Below are positions 1-5,958 of a DNA stretch of 7,003 bases, one piece after another. The stretch's first letter is position 1; every line of letters starts with the position of its first letter. A program made the position numbers and the translations under genes. Source of the stretch: Actinomycetota bacterium (lineage in GTDB: Bacteria > Actinomycetota > Acidimicrobiia > Acidimicrobiales > Microtrichaceae); NCBI GenBank assembly GCA_018268735.1, contig JAFDWA010000077.1, forward strand, positions 1 to 7,003. The letters run 5' to 3'. The notes under the pieces are model-generated. The model made no database searches. It was not told the origin of the DNA and saw nothing but the letters and a program-made list of their open reading frames with translations.

Positions 1-171
1 CACCCGGTCGTGCGCCTGGTGCGGACGCGCATCGGTCCGCTGCGCGATCAGCGGCTCAAGCCCGGGGAGTGGCGGCCCCTGGCCCAGCAGGAGCTCCGGG
101 AGCTCGAGCGAGCTGCCGGCCCGGCGCCACGGCCCTCCGTCGCGGGACCGACGCGAGCGAAGCGGCCCTGA
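1..171 (+). CDS. rluB: 23S rRNA pseudouridine synthase, RsuA/RluB family (C-terminal end, 5' truncated by window)
   Basis: Only the last 56 codons are inside the window, read in frame 1 and ending at TGA 169-171. The visible protein begins HPVVRLVRTRIGPLR and continues with KPGEWRPL at residues 21-28 of the fragment. This is the characteristic end of RsuA/RluB-type pseudouridine synthases, which isomerise a specific uridine in 23S rRNA (RluB) or 16S rRNA (RsuA) during ribosome assembly. The LVRTRIGPL stretch and the PGEWRPLxxxEL ending are the family's last conserved segments. The final ~18 residues are a Pro/Ala/Arg-rich tail outside the conserved fold. The catalytic aspartate and the S4 domain lie off the left edge and cannot be checked. 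In many actinobacteria this gene follows scpA-scpB and precedes cmk-region genes, which agrees with what follows here. The family call is firm; RluB rather than another RsuA-family member is inferred from context. Confidence 0.82.
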   Translation, partial: HPVVRLVRTRIGPLRDQRLKPGEWRPLAQQELRELERAAGPAPRPSVAGPTRAKRP

Positions 172-180
172 GGGGGGAGT

Positions 181-204
181 CCCGGGCCCGCTGGAGGGTC
201 CGGG
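181..204 (+). terminator. GC-rich hairpin between rluB and aroH, candidate U-less terminator
   Basis: CCCGGGCCC (181-189) can pair with GGGTCCGGG (196-204) over nine base pairs, one of them G-U, around the 6-nt loop GCTGGA. The hairpin starts 9 nt after the rluB stop codon, where a terminator would be expected. No T-run follows; the next bases are TAACCT. The structure is seen directly. Its terminator role is inferred, since high-GC actinobacteria often use stems without a U tail. It could instead be an mRNA-stabilising or attenuating structure. Confidence 0.5.
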
Positions 205-210
205 TAACCT
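205..210 (+). promoter_or_regulatory. Candidate -10 box (TAACCT) of a leaderless aroH promoter
   Basis: TAACCT fits the actinobacterial TANNNT -10 pattern and ends 6 nt before the aroH GTG at 217, which would place the transcription start at or next to the start codon. No convincing -35 hexamer is visible about 17 bp upstream, where the sequence is part of the 181-204 hairpin. The hexamer also contains the in-frame TAA (205-207) that limits how far upstream aroH can begin. The motif is seen; promoter activity is inferred. Confidence 0.45.
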
Positions 211-216
211 CCGAGG

Positions 217-588
217 GTGCCCGAACGCTCCGTATTGGCCCTGCGCGGCGCGACGACGCTTGACATCGACGAGGAAGCGCACCTGCTCGACCGCGTCCGC
301 GAGCTCCTGACCCGGATGCTCGAGGCGAACTCGATCGAGCCCCTCGACGTCATCTCGGTGCTGTTCACCGCGACACCCGACATCCACAGTGCGTTCCCAG
401 CGAAGGCAGCTCGCCAGCTCGGCATGGGCGACGTTCCGCTCATCTGCGCGCAGGAGCTCGACATCGCGGGCGCCAAGCCCCTGTGCGTCCGGGTCATGTT
501 GCACTTCAACTCGACCCTGGACCGCTCCGCGCTGCACCACGTGTACCTCGGCGACGCACGGGACCTGCGTGACGACCTCCCGACATGA
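217..588 (+). CDS. aroH: Chorismate mutase, AroH type (monofunctional)
   Basis: The 123-residue protein matches the trimeric AroH fold known from Bacillus subtilis. It catalyses the Claisen rearrangement of chorismate to prephenate, the entry to phenylalanine and tyrosine synthesis in the cytoplasm. The N-terminal segment ALRGATT places Arg10 where B. subtilis has Arg7. The core shows SVLFTATPDIHSAFPAKAAR (residues 47-66), then LICAQELDI with Cys77 and Glu80 (Cys75/Glu78 in Bacillus), VRVM with Arg92 (Arg90), and HHVYL with Tyr110 (Tyr108), so the known active-site set is complete. The length is normal for the family. GTG 217 is the first possible start after the in-frame TAA at 205-207; TTG 235 is an alternative. 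The only purine-rich stretches lie about 18 nt away (GGAGGG 193-198) or touch the codon, so a Shine-Dalgarno start is unlikely and leaderless initiation is favoured. It is the first gene of a run with tyrA and aroA, the neighbouring steps of the same pathway. Confidence 0.95.
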   Translation: MPERSVLALRGATTLDIDEEAHLLDRVRELLTRMLEANSIEPLDVISVLFTATPDIHSAFPAKAARQLGMGDVPLICAQELDIAGAKPLCVRVMLHFNSTLDRSALHHVYLGDARDLRDDLPT

Positions 589-600
589 GCCTGTCGCCAT

Positions 601-606
601 GAGGAG
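601..606 (+). promoter_or_regulatory. Ribosome binding site of tyrA (GAGGAG)
   Basis: GAGGAG lies 6 nt before GTG 613 in the 24-nt gap after aroH. It is the best Shine-Dalgarno sequence in the window and decides the tyrA start in favour of GTG 613 over the in-frame GTG at 628. Confidence 0.75.
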
Positions 607-612
607 ACGGCC

Positions 613-1686
613 GTGGATCGGACCGAGGTGAGCGCCCGTCGGGCGGGCCTCGTCGGCACGGGACTGATCGGCGCGTCGATCGGCAAGGCCCTGCGCGAGC
701 GCGGTTGGTTCGTCACCGGGAGGGACCTCGACGCCGGCCGTGTCGCAGCAGCGCTCGACGTCGGCGCGATCGATGCGGTCGGCACCGATCCCGGGGCCGA
801 GCTGACCTTCGTCGCTGTGCCCGTGGGAGCCGTCGCCGACGCCGCACGTGCCGCGCTCGACGCCGGGGGTGTCGTCACCGACGTCGGCAGCGTCAAGGCG
901 CCGGTCGCGGACGCGCTGCCCCACCCTCGGTTCGTCGGCGGTCACCCGATGGCAGGCTCGGAGGCGCACGGGGTGGCGGGTTCCACACCGGAGATGTTCC
1001 ACGGCGCCACGTGGGTCCTCACCCCGACCGCAACCACAGATCCGGACGCGCAGGCACTTGTCCACGGCGTCGTCCGGTCGCTGGGCGCGGACGTGGTGAC
1101 CCTGAGCCCGGAGGACCACGATCGGCTCGTCGCGACCGTGTCGCACGTGCCGCACCTGACCGCCGTGACCCTCATGGGCCTCGCTGCCCGGCGTGCCGAG
1201 CAGGAGGCGGCCCTCCTGCGGCTGGCAGCTGGTGGGTTCCGGGACATGACCCGGATCGCCGGAGGCGACGCCGAGATCTGGTTGGACATCTGCGCCGACA
1301 ACCGGGATGCGATCCTCGACGTGCTCGACGACCTGATCGGCCGTCTGGGTGACATGCGCGGCGTGGTCGACCGCGGCGACGTCGACGAGCTGCGTGCTCG
1401 CCTGCTCGCGGCTCAGGTGGCGCGACGGAACCTGCCGACGGGGGCGCCGCCGGCGGAGGAGCTCGCCGAGGTCCGCGTCGCCATCCCGGACCAGCCCGGT
1501 GAGCTCGCGGCGGTCACGACGCTCGCGACCGAGCTCGGTGTCAACGTCTACGACGTCGAGGTCGTCCACGCAGCAGGGGAGCGTCGCGGTCTGCTGTCCC
1601 TCGTGGTCGCCTCCGACCAGGCGGATTCGCTCGTCGACGCGTTGCGGAGTCGGGGTCGTGCGGCATCCACCGCCGAGCTGGCGTGA
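613..1686 (+). CDS. tyrA: Prephenate dehydrogenase with C-terminal ACT domain
   Basis: This 357-residue enzyme oxidatively decarboxylates prephenate (or possibly arogenate) to the tyrosine precursor, using NAD or NADP. The N-terminal Rossmann fold begins with GLVGTGLIGAS, with the dinucleotide-binding glycines at 15, 17 and 20. Family motifs follow: TDVGSVK (89-95), GGHPMAGSE (109-117), VSHVPHL (176-182) with the conserved catalytic-site His178, FRDMTRIA (209-216) with an Arg likely to contact the substrate carboxylate, and WLDICADN (223-230). Residues about 286-350 form an ACT domain (VRVAIPDQPGELAAVTTLA, then NVYDVEVVH), the usual amino-acid-sensing module, so tyrosine feedback is likely but not shown. 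The start GTG 613 is backed by GAGGAG at 601-606. AroH ends 24 nt upstream and aroA begins 13 nt downstream, which points to one transcription unit making prephenate and consuming it. Specificity for prephenate versus arogenate cannot be settled from the sequence alone. Confidence 0.95.
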   Translation: MDRTEVSARRAGLVGTGLIGASIGKALRERGWFVTGRDLDAGRVAAALDVGAIDAVGTDPGAELTFVAVPVGAVADAARAALDAGGVVTDVGSVKAPVADALPHPRFVGGHPMAGSEAHGVAGSTPEMFHGATWVLTPTATTDPDAQALVHGVVRSLGADVVTLSPEDHDRLVATVSHVPHLTAVTLMGLAARRAEQEAALLRLAAGGFRDMTRIAGGDAEIWLDICADNRDAILDVLDDLIGRLGDMRGVVDRGDVDELRARLLAAQVARRNLPTGAPPAEELAEVRVAIPDQPGELAAVTTLATELGVNVYDVEVVHAAGERRGLLSLVVASDQADSLVDALRSRGRAASTAELA

Positions 1687-1699
1687 ACGGCGGCACTCG

Positions 1700-3073
1700 A
1701 TGAGCGGACGGTTGACGGTGAGGCGTGCGCACGGCCCGCTCGACGCCGTGATCCGCCCGCCCGGATCCAAGAGCGTGACGAACCGAGCGCTCGTCTGCGC
1801 TGCGCTCGCACGGGGCACCTCGTCGATCCATGGCATCCTGCGTGCCGACGACACCGAGGCGATGATCGGTTGCCTGCGGTCGCTCGGGATCGCCATCGTC
1901 GACGGTGCAGCGGTAGCAGGCTCCGGCCCTCACCGGCACGCCGAGAGCACCGCAGGCCACATCGCCTCCGTCGCCCCGGCGGTCGATGCCGCCCTGCAGG
2001 TCGTCGGCTCCGCCGGACGGCCACCGCTCGACGGAGCGATCCTCGATGCACGGCTGTCGGGAACCACATCGCGCTTCGTCGCCCCGGTCGCGGCGCTCGC
2101 CCGGGGAACCGTCGTGCTCGACGGCGCCGAGCCGCTGCGTCGCCGTCCCATGGGTGCCCTGCTCGACGCGCTCGTGGCGCTCGGCGTCGGGATCGAGCCC
2201 CTCGGGGAGCCGGGCCACCTCCCGGTGCGGATCACGGCGTCACAGCGAGCGGTGCTCGGCGGCACGGTCCAGGTCACCGGCGACGTCAGCAGCCAGTTCC
2301 TGTCGGGTCTCCTGCTGGCCGGTCCCTGCCTCGACGACGGTCTCACCGTCGAGCTCACCACCGAGCTGGTGTCGGTGCCGTACGTGGCGCTGACGATCGC
2401 TGTGATGGATCGCTTCGGCGCCTCCGTCGGCCACGACGACCGATGGCGGACCCTGCGCGTGGCAGCGTCGGGCTACCGATCGATCGAGCGCTTCGAGGTG
2501 GAGCCCGACGCAACCGCCGCGTCGTACTGGGCGGCTGCAGCGGTCATCGTCGGCGGTTCGGTGCGCATCGAGGGCCTCGGTCGTTCCAGCGTCCAGGGCG
2601 ACGTCGCGTTCCTCGACGTCCTTGCTCGGATGGGTGCCGAGGTCGAGTGGTCCGAGGACCACGTCGTCGTCCGCTCCACCGGCACCCTGCGGGGGATCAC
2701 CGTCGACATGGCAGACATCTCCGACACCGCCCAGACGTTGGCCGCGGTCGCGGTGTTCGCCGAGGGTCCGACGACGGTGACCGGCATCGGGTTCATCCGC
2801 GGCAAGGAGACGGACCGGATCGCGGCGGTCGTCACCGAGCTTCGACGGCTCGGCATCGACGCCGGAGAGGATCCAGACGGGTTCACCGTCCATCCTGGGG
2901 TCGTGTCACCGGGTGACGTGCACACCTACGACGACCACCGGATGGCGATGAGCTTCGCTCTCATCGGCCTGCGCTGCGAGGGCATCGGAATCCTCGATCC
3001 GGACTGCGTCGACAAGACGTATCCGGACTTCTGGGTCGACATGACGCGCGTGGTCGCCTCTGCTCCTCTCTAG
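1700..3073 (+). CDS. aroA: 3-phosphoshikimate 1-carboxyvinyltransferase (EPSP synthase)
   Basis: The 457-residue enzyme joins shikimate-3-phosphate and phosphoenolpyruvate to give EPSP, the step before chorismate synthase. Signature segments run the whole length: RPPGSKSVTNRAL (19-31) with Lys24, Ser25 and Arg29; LSGTTSRF (119-126) with Arg125; RRRPMGALLDAL (147-158); GDVSSQFLSGLLLAGP (194-209); VEPDATAASYWAAAA (267-281); Asp342; GKETDRI (368-374) with Glu370 and Arg373; YDDHRMAMSFAL (410-421); and DKTYPDFW (438-445) with Lys439. These match the substrate-binding positions of the E. coli enzyme. Gly121 aligns with E. coli Gly96, the glycine whose change to alanine gives glyphosate tolerance, so this looks like an ordinary glycine-type site. 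The segment between the Gly-rich region near residue 63 and LSGTT is roughly 20 residues longer than in E. coli. ATG 1700 was chosen because it leaves a usual N-terminus; the Shine-Dalgarno is weak, and TTG 1712 or GTG 1718 remain possible. It begins 13 nt after tyrA and ends 11 nt before cmk. The frame stays open far upstream inside tyrA, but that part is not protein-like. Confidence 0.95.
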   Translation: MSGRLTVRRAHGPLDAVIRPPGSKSVTNRALVCAALARGTSSIHGILRADDTEAMIGCLRSLGIAIVDGAAVAGSGPHRHAESTAGHIASVAPAVDAALQVVGSAGRPPLDGAILDARLSGTTSRFVAPVAALARGTVVLDGAEPLRRRPMGALLDALVALGVGIEPLGEPGHLPVRITASQRAVLGGTVQVTGDVSSQFLSGLLLAGPCLDDGLTVELTTELVSVPYVALTIAVMDRFGASVGHDDRWRTLRVAASGYRSIERFEVEPDATAASYWAAAAVIVGGSVRIEGLGRSSVQGDVAFLDVLARMGAEVEWSEDHVVVRSTGTLRGITVDMADISDTAQTLAAVAVFAEGPTTVTGIGFIRGKETDRIAAVVTELRRLGIDAGEDPDGFTVHPGVVSPGDVHTYDDHRMAMSFALIGLRCEGIGILDPDCVDKTYPDFWVDMTRVVASAPL

Positions 3074-3075
3074 GA
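3072..3075 (+). promoter_or_regulatory. Ribosome binding site of cmk (AGGA overlapping aroA stop)
   Basis: AGGA overlaps the aroA stop codon (TAG 3071-3073) and stands 9 nt before GTG 3085. The overlap suggests that termination on aroA and initiation on cmk are coupled. It supports the short N-terminus chosen for cmk. Confidence 0.55.
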
Positions 3076-3084
3076 TCACAGCCC

Positions 3085-3753
3085 GTGGAACCGAGCGACG
3101 TCCCTGTCATCGCCATCGACGGCCCAGCAGGGTCGGGCAAGTCCACCGTCGCCCGCCGGCTCGCCGTGCGCCTCGGCCTCGACTACCTCGACACCGGTGC
3201 GATGTACCGGGCCGTCGCCTTCGCCGCGATCCGCCAGGGCCTCGATCCGGTCGACGCCGATCCGGTCGCGGCGATGGCACGTCAGGTGGAGCTGTCGGTC
3301 TCCGACGGCGTGGTCGTCGTCGACGGCACCGATGCCTCGGTCGAGATCCGCGGACCGGAGGTGTCCCGTGCAGTCAGCGTCGTCGCCGCCAACGCTGGGG
3401 TGCGCGAGGAGCTGCGGACGCGTCAACGGGTGTGGGCCGTCGAGCACCGTGGCGGCGTCATCGAGGGCCGTGACATCGGCACGGTCGTGTTCCCCGACGC
3501 ACTCCTCAAGGTGTACCTGACCGCTGATCCCGAGGTCCGTGCCGCTCGACGAGCGAAGGAGATGACCGACCTCGCCTATGACACGGTCGCAGCAGACATC
3601 GCGCGTCGGGATGCTGCCGATCAGGGTCGCTCCGAGAGCCCGCTGGTCGAGGCCGACGACGCGGTCACCGTCGACACGACCGGTCTCGGCATCGAGGAGG
3701 TCGTCGAGCTCGTTGCGCAGATGGTGGAGCGACGCCAGGAGTCGATGTCGTGA
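3085..3753 (+). CDS. cmk: Cytidylate kinase
   Basis: The 222-residue protein phosphorylates CMP and dCMP with ATP to give the diphosphates, in the cytoplasm. The P-loop GPAGSGKST occupies residues 13-21. It is followed by LDTGAMYRAVA (35-45), the CMP-binding IRGPEVSRAVSVVAA (88-102), GVIEGRDIGTVVFPDA (124-139), VYLTADPEVRAARR (143-156), and the lid-region pattern RRDAADQGRSESPL (174-187) ending in VDTTG. These are all diagnostic of bacterial CMP kinases, and the length is typical. GTG 3085 is supported by AGGA at 3072-3075. It lies 11 nt after aroA and overlaps the next gene by 4 nt, so it belongs to the same run. The aroA-cmk adjacency is widely conserved in bacteria, often with rpsA or der nearby; neither is seen here. 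Confidence 0.96.
   Translation: MEPSDVPVIAIDGPAGSGKSTVARRLAVRLGLDYLDTGAMYRAVAFAAIRQGLDPVDADPVAAMARQVELSVSDGVVVVDGTDASVEIRGPEVSRAVSVVAANAGVREELRTRQRVWAVEHRGGVIEGRDIGTVVFPDALLKVYLTADPEVRAARRAKEMTDLAYDTVAADIARRDAADQGRSESPLVEADDAVTVDTTGLGIEEVVELVAQMVERRQESMS
3737..3740 (+). promoter_or_regulatory. Ribosome binding site of plsC (AGGA inside the end of cmk)
   Basis: AGGA stands 9 nt before GTG 3750 inside the last codons of cmk. It fixes the plsC start at the GTGA overlap (3750-3753), where cmk's TGA and plsC's GTG share bases, which is a classic translational-coupling arrangement. Confidence 0.6.
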
Positions 3754-4421
3754 GTCGGGCGCTGGTCCACCACCGACCGCTGCGACCGATCTCGACCGGC
3801 GGTCGATGGTCCTACCGGACGATCCGCAGGATCGGCATCCTGGTGGTTCGGCCGCTGTGGGGACTGAGGGTGGAGGGCCTGGAGCGGCTGCCGGTGGGCG
3901 TCGCCTACGTGGTCGCACCGGTGCACCGTTCGTACGTGGACTTCGCAGTGATGGTCGCGGTGATCCCGCGCGTGATGCGCTTCATGGCGAAGGACACCGT
4001 CTGGAGATGGCGGTGGCTCGGCCGCTTCATCGAGTTCAACGGGTCCTTCCCGGTCGACCGTGAGCACGCTGACCGGGACGCCCTCCGTCGTTGCGAGCAG
4101 GCGGTGCAGGGCGGCGATCCAGTGGTGATGTTCCCCGAAGGGCGTCGCAAGGAGGGACCTGCGGTCGACGAGCTCTTCGACGGCCCGTCCTTCGTCGCGT
4201 GCCGCAACCGGGTGCCGATCGTCCCGGTGGGCATCGGGGGCTCGGAACGAGCGATGCCACGTGGGGCGAAGATGATCCACAGGGCCAGGATCAAGGTGGT
4301 GATCGGAGAGCCGATCTACCCCGACGTGGCCGCGACCGGTCGGGTGCCACGGCGCGCGATCACAGAGAACACCGAGCTGCTCCGCTCCGAGCTCCAGTCG
4401 CTGTACGACACGGTTCGCTGA
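3750..4421 (+). CDS. plsC: 1-acyl-sn-glycerol-3-phosphate acyltransferase family protein (PlsC-like)
   Basis: This 223-residue PlsC-superfamily acyltransferase probably converts lysophosphatidate to phosphatidate at the inner face of the membrane. All four acyltransferase blocks are visible: the catalytic HX4D as HRSYVD (His59, Asp64), the acceptor-binding FPVDR (100-104), FPEGRR (128-133; the common form is FPEGTR), and VPIVPVGI (155-162). The basic N-terminus (residues 8-29) and the hydrophobic stretch at about 28-36 suggest peripheral or monotopic membrane attachment rather than a clear transmembrane helix. The start GTG 3750 overlaps the cmk stop (GTGA) and is preceded by AGGA. It is the last gene of the plus-strand run and meets a minus-strand gene only 18 bp downstream. 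A cmk-plsC(-ispH) order is known from other Gram-positive bacteria. Acyl donor and exact substrate are not readable from the sequence; the family also includes lysophospholipid and other acyltransferases. Confidence 0.88.
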   Translation: MSRALVHHRPLRPISTGGRWSYRTIRRIGILVVRPLWGLRVEGLERLPVGVAYVVAPVHRSYVDFAVMVAVIPRVMRFMAKDTVWRWRWLGRFIEFNGSFPVDREHADRDALRRCEQAVQGGDPVVMFPEGRRKEGPAVDELFDGPSFVACRNRVPIVPVGIGGSERAMPRGAKMIHRARIKVVIGEPIYPDVAATGRVPRRAITENTELLRSELQSLYDTVR

Positions 4422-4439
4422 CCCGCAGACCCGGGGTCC

Positions 4440-4835
4440 TCATGTCGGCAAGGTCGTCGACACGACGATGCCGAGGTACATCGCAGCGGCGGCGAACAGC
4501 GTCGCGGTCGCCATCGCCGCGGCAGCCGCCGCCCGGTTGCGCCTGGTCACGGTGTGCACCGCGGCGGCCACGCCGGTCACGACGACTGCGAGCACGTGCA
4601 GCTCGATCCATGGGTGCGGCAGGTCCTGCATCGGGAGCGCCATGACGTTCCACAGCCCCGTGAGCACCGCCACGCCGAACGCCGGCCAGGCGATCCGGTC
4701 GAACGCAGCCGCGAGCGTGGATGCGGCATCGGTCCCGATCCGTCGCGACGACGGGATGATCCCGGCCATGACGATCATGCCGCCGACCCACACCGACGCG
4801 GCGAGCACGTGCAGGAACAGCCGGAGCGAGGTCAC
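4440..4835 (-). CDS. Small four-helix CopD-like integral membrane protein
   Basis: The 131-residue protein is hydrophobic, with four likely transmembrane helices at about residues 5-27, 48-67, 78-97 and 103-126. Helix 1 reads HVLAASVWVGGM (9-20), the His-X6-Trp-X-Gly-Gly pattern typical of the CopD/HemJ-like membrane superfamily. Helix 3 begins at His80 (LHVLAVVV) and ends with His94, and helix 2 ends in VLTGLWNV. These histidines could be metal or haem ligands, but this is inference. It starts at GTG 4835, 30 nt after the ispH stop on the same strand, so co-transcription with ispH is likely. No good ribosome binding site is visible in that gap. The stop lies 18 bp from the convergent plsC end. 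The family label is suggested by helix pattern and motif only. CopD proteins relate to copper uptake, but many short relatives are uncharacterised, so no function should be assumed. Confidence 0.7.
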   Translation of the reverse strand: MTSLRLFLHVLAASVWVGGMIVMAGIIPSSRRIGTDAASTLAAAFDRIAWPAFGVAVLTGLWNVMALPMQDLPHPWIELHVLAVVVTGVAAAVHTVTRRNRAAAAAAMATATLFAAAAMYLGIVVSTTLPT

Positions 4836-4865
4836 GACGTCAGCTTGGCAGACCGGCGACAGGGC

Positions 4866-5933
4866 TCAGGCGAGGTCGGCGAGCACCGAGCTCGCTGCCA
4901 GCGACCGGTCTTCCGACGGCGGTCGGGCAGCGGGATCCGCACCGAGGCCGAACGCGCCCACGGCATCGATCGCCACGAGGAGGTCACGGAGGTTCCGTGG
5001 CGGCGGGAAGTACTCGTCCTCGTCGGTGAGCTGGACCTCCTCGACGCCGCGGCGGGGCGCGAGCGCAGCGATCACCTGCTCGACGAGCTCCTCCGGCGCA
5101 GATGCACCAGCGGTCACCCCCACCGTGCCGTGGAGCGCGACGGTGCCGTCGGCTCGGCGAGGGAGCTCGTCGGCCCCGTTGATCCGCAGCACGGTCGCAC
5201 ACCCGGCACCTCGGGCGAGGCGCTCGAGCGCGAGGGTGTTCGACGAGTTCGCCGATCCGATGACGACGACCGCGTCGCAGCGCGACGCGATCTCCATGAG
5301 CGCCGATTGGCGGTTCGTCGTCGCGAAGCAGAGGTCGCTGCGGCCAGGGGTCCACACGTCGGGGAACCGCTCCTTGGTCGCATCGGCGACATCGGCCCAG
5401 TCCCGATGCGACAACGTGGTCTGGGCGAGGAGCGCGACCGGGGTGTCGAAGACGGGGAGCGCGTCGACCTCGTCGATGGATTCGACTCGGTGGATGGATT
5501 CGGGCGCCACCGCCATCGTGCCGACCGCCTCCTCGTGGCCCTCGTGGCCGATGTAGACGATCGAGTAGCCCTTGTTCGCGCGGACCTTGACCTCGTGGTG
5601 GACCTTCGTGACGAGCGGGCACACCGCGTCGACCACGAAGCCGCCGTTGCCGCGGGCCTCCTCGACGACCTCTGGTGCGGAGCCGTGAGCGGACAGCATC
5701 AGCGGTCGGCCGGGGGGCACCTCGGAGACGTCGTCGACGAACACGACGCCCTGTTCACGGAACCGCTCCACGACCTGCCGGTTGTGGACGATCTCGTGGT
5801 AGCAGTAGACGGGTCCGTCGAAGGCCCGCACCATCCACGCGAGCGCCTTGATCGCCATCTCCACGCCTGCACAGAAACCGCGGGGAGCGGCGAGCAGGAC
5901 GAGCTCGACGGCGTCGGGGGTCGGTTCGTCCAC
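4866..5933 (-). CDS. ispH: 4-hydroxy-3-methylbut-2-enyl diphosphate reductase
   Basis: The 355-residue iron-sulfur enzyme performs the last step of the MEP isoprenoid pathway, reducing HMBPP to IPP and DMAPP. The three [4Fe-4S] cysteines are present: Cys21 in PRGFCAGV, Cys105 in DAVCPLVTKVH and Cys202 in SDLCFATTNRQ. Substrate-site residues are also recognisable: His50 (EIVHN), His83 (SAHGS), His133 and Glu135 (GHEGHEEAVGT), Thr172/173 (QTTLS), Ser230-Ser231-Asn232 (ANSSNT) and Ser278 (TAGAS). The conserved fold ends near PPPRNLRDLL (310-319); the last ~36 residues are an Ala/Pro/Ser-rich tail that makes the protein longer than the usual 310-320. GTG 5933 is the first start after the in-frame TAG at 5945-5943. 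No Shine-Dalgarno is visible, but a TAGTCT hexamer lies 6 nt upstream, so leaderless initiation is likely. It is transcribed against the surrounding genes and is followed by the CopD-like gene. Confidence 0.96.
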   Translation of the reverse strand: MDEPTPDAVELVLLAAPRGFCAGVEMAIKALAWMVRAFDGPVYCYHEIVHNRQVVERFREQGVVFVDDVSEVPPGRPLMLSAHGSAPEVVEEARGNGGFVVDAVCPLVTKVHHEVKVRANKGYSIVYIGHEGHEEAVGTMAVAPESIHRVESIDEVDALPVFDTPVALLAQTTLSHRDWADVADATKERFPDVWTPGRSDLCFATTNRQSALMEIASRCDAVVVIGSANSSNTLALERLARGAGCATVLRINGADELPRRADGTVALHGTVGVTAGASAPEELVEQVIAALAPRRGVEEVQLTDEDEYFPPPRNLRDLLVAIDAVGAFGLGADPAARPPSEDRSLAASSVLADLA

Positions 5934-5939
5934 GCCATG

Positions 5940-5945
5940 AGACTA
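5940..5945 (-). promoter_or_regulatory. Candidate -10 box (TAGTCT) of a leaderless ispH promoter
   Basis: Read on the minus strand, TAGTCT fits TANNNT and is followed by 6 nt (CATGGC) and then the ispH GTG at 5933. This spacing would start the transcript at the start codon. There is no recognisable -35 hexamer. The first three bases form the in-frame stop that bounds the ispH open frame. Confidence 0.45.
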
Positions 5946-5958
5946 CGGCGCCCGCTCA

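Noticed and set aside
585..631. Chain of tiny ORFs between aroH and tyrA: MSLSP (585-602) overlapping the aroH stop as ATGA, then MRRRPWIGPR (599-631) overlapping that stop
   Set aside because: An attenuator leader peptide was considered, but there is no run of Phe or Tyr codons and no alternative stems were found. ATGA overlaps of this kind arise easily by chance, and GAGGAG at 601-606 is explained by tyrA.
48..896. Minus-strand open frame (282 codons) opposite rluB, aroH and tyrA
   Set aside because: Low-complexity Ser/Arg/Ala composition, antisense to genes with complete active sites.
1349..1699. N-terminal extension of aroA by 117 residues inside tyrA
   Set aside because: The extension is Arg/Ser/Thr-rich, lies over the tyrA ACT domain in another frame, and precedes a normal AroA N-terminus at ATG 1700.
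2126..2155. Possible glyphosate-tolerant type of EPSP synthase
   Set aside because: The glycine equivalent to E. coli Gly96 (Gly121, in SGTTSR just upstream of this stretch) is retained and the conserved RRRPMG follows normally, so the sequence shows nothing supporting a tolerant variant.
4419..4440. Possible bidirectional terminator between convergent plsC and the CopD-like gene (GACCC 4420-4424 with GGGTC 4434-4438)
   Set aside because: Only a 5-bp stem with a 9-nt loop and no T-runs; too weak to call.
4468..5556. Second plus-strand open frame (362 codons) opposite ispH and the CopD-like gene
   Set aside because: Ala/Ser/Thr/Arg-rich with no recognisable motif; it mirrors two minus-strand genes with clear family features.
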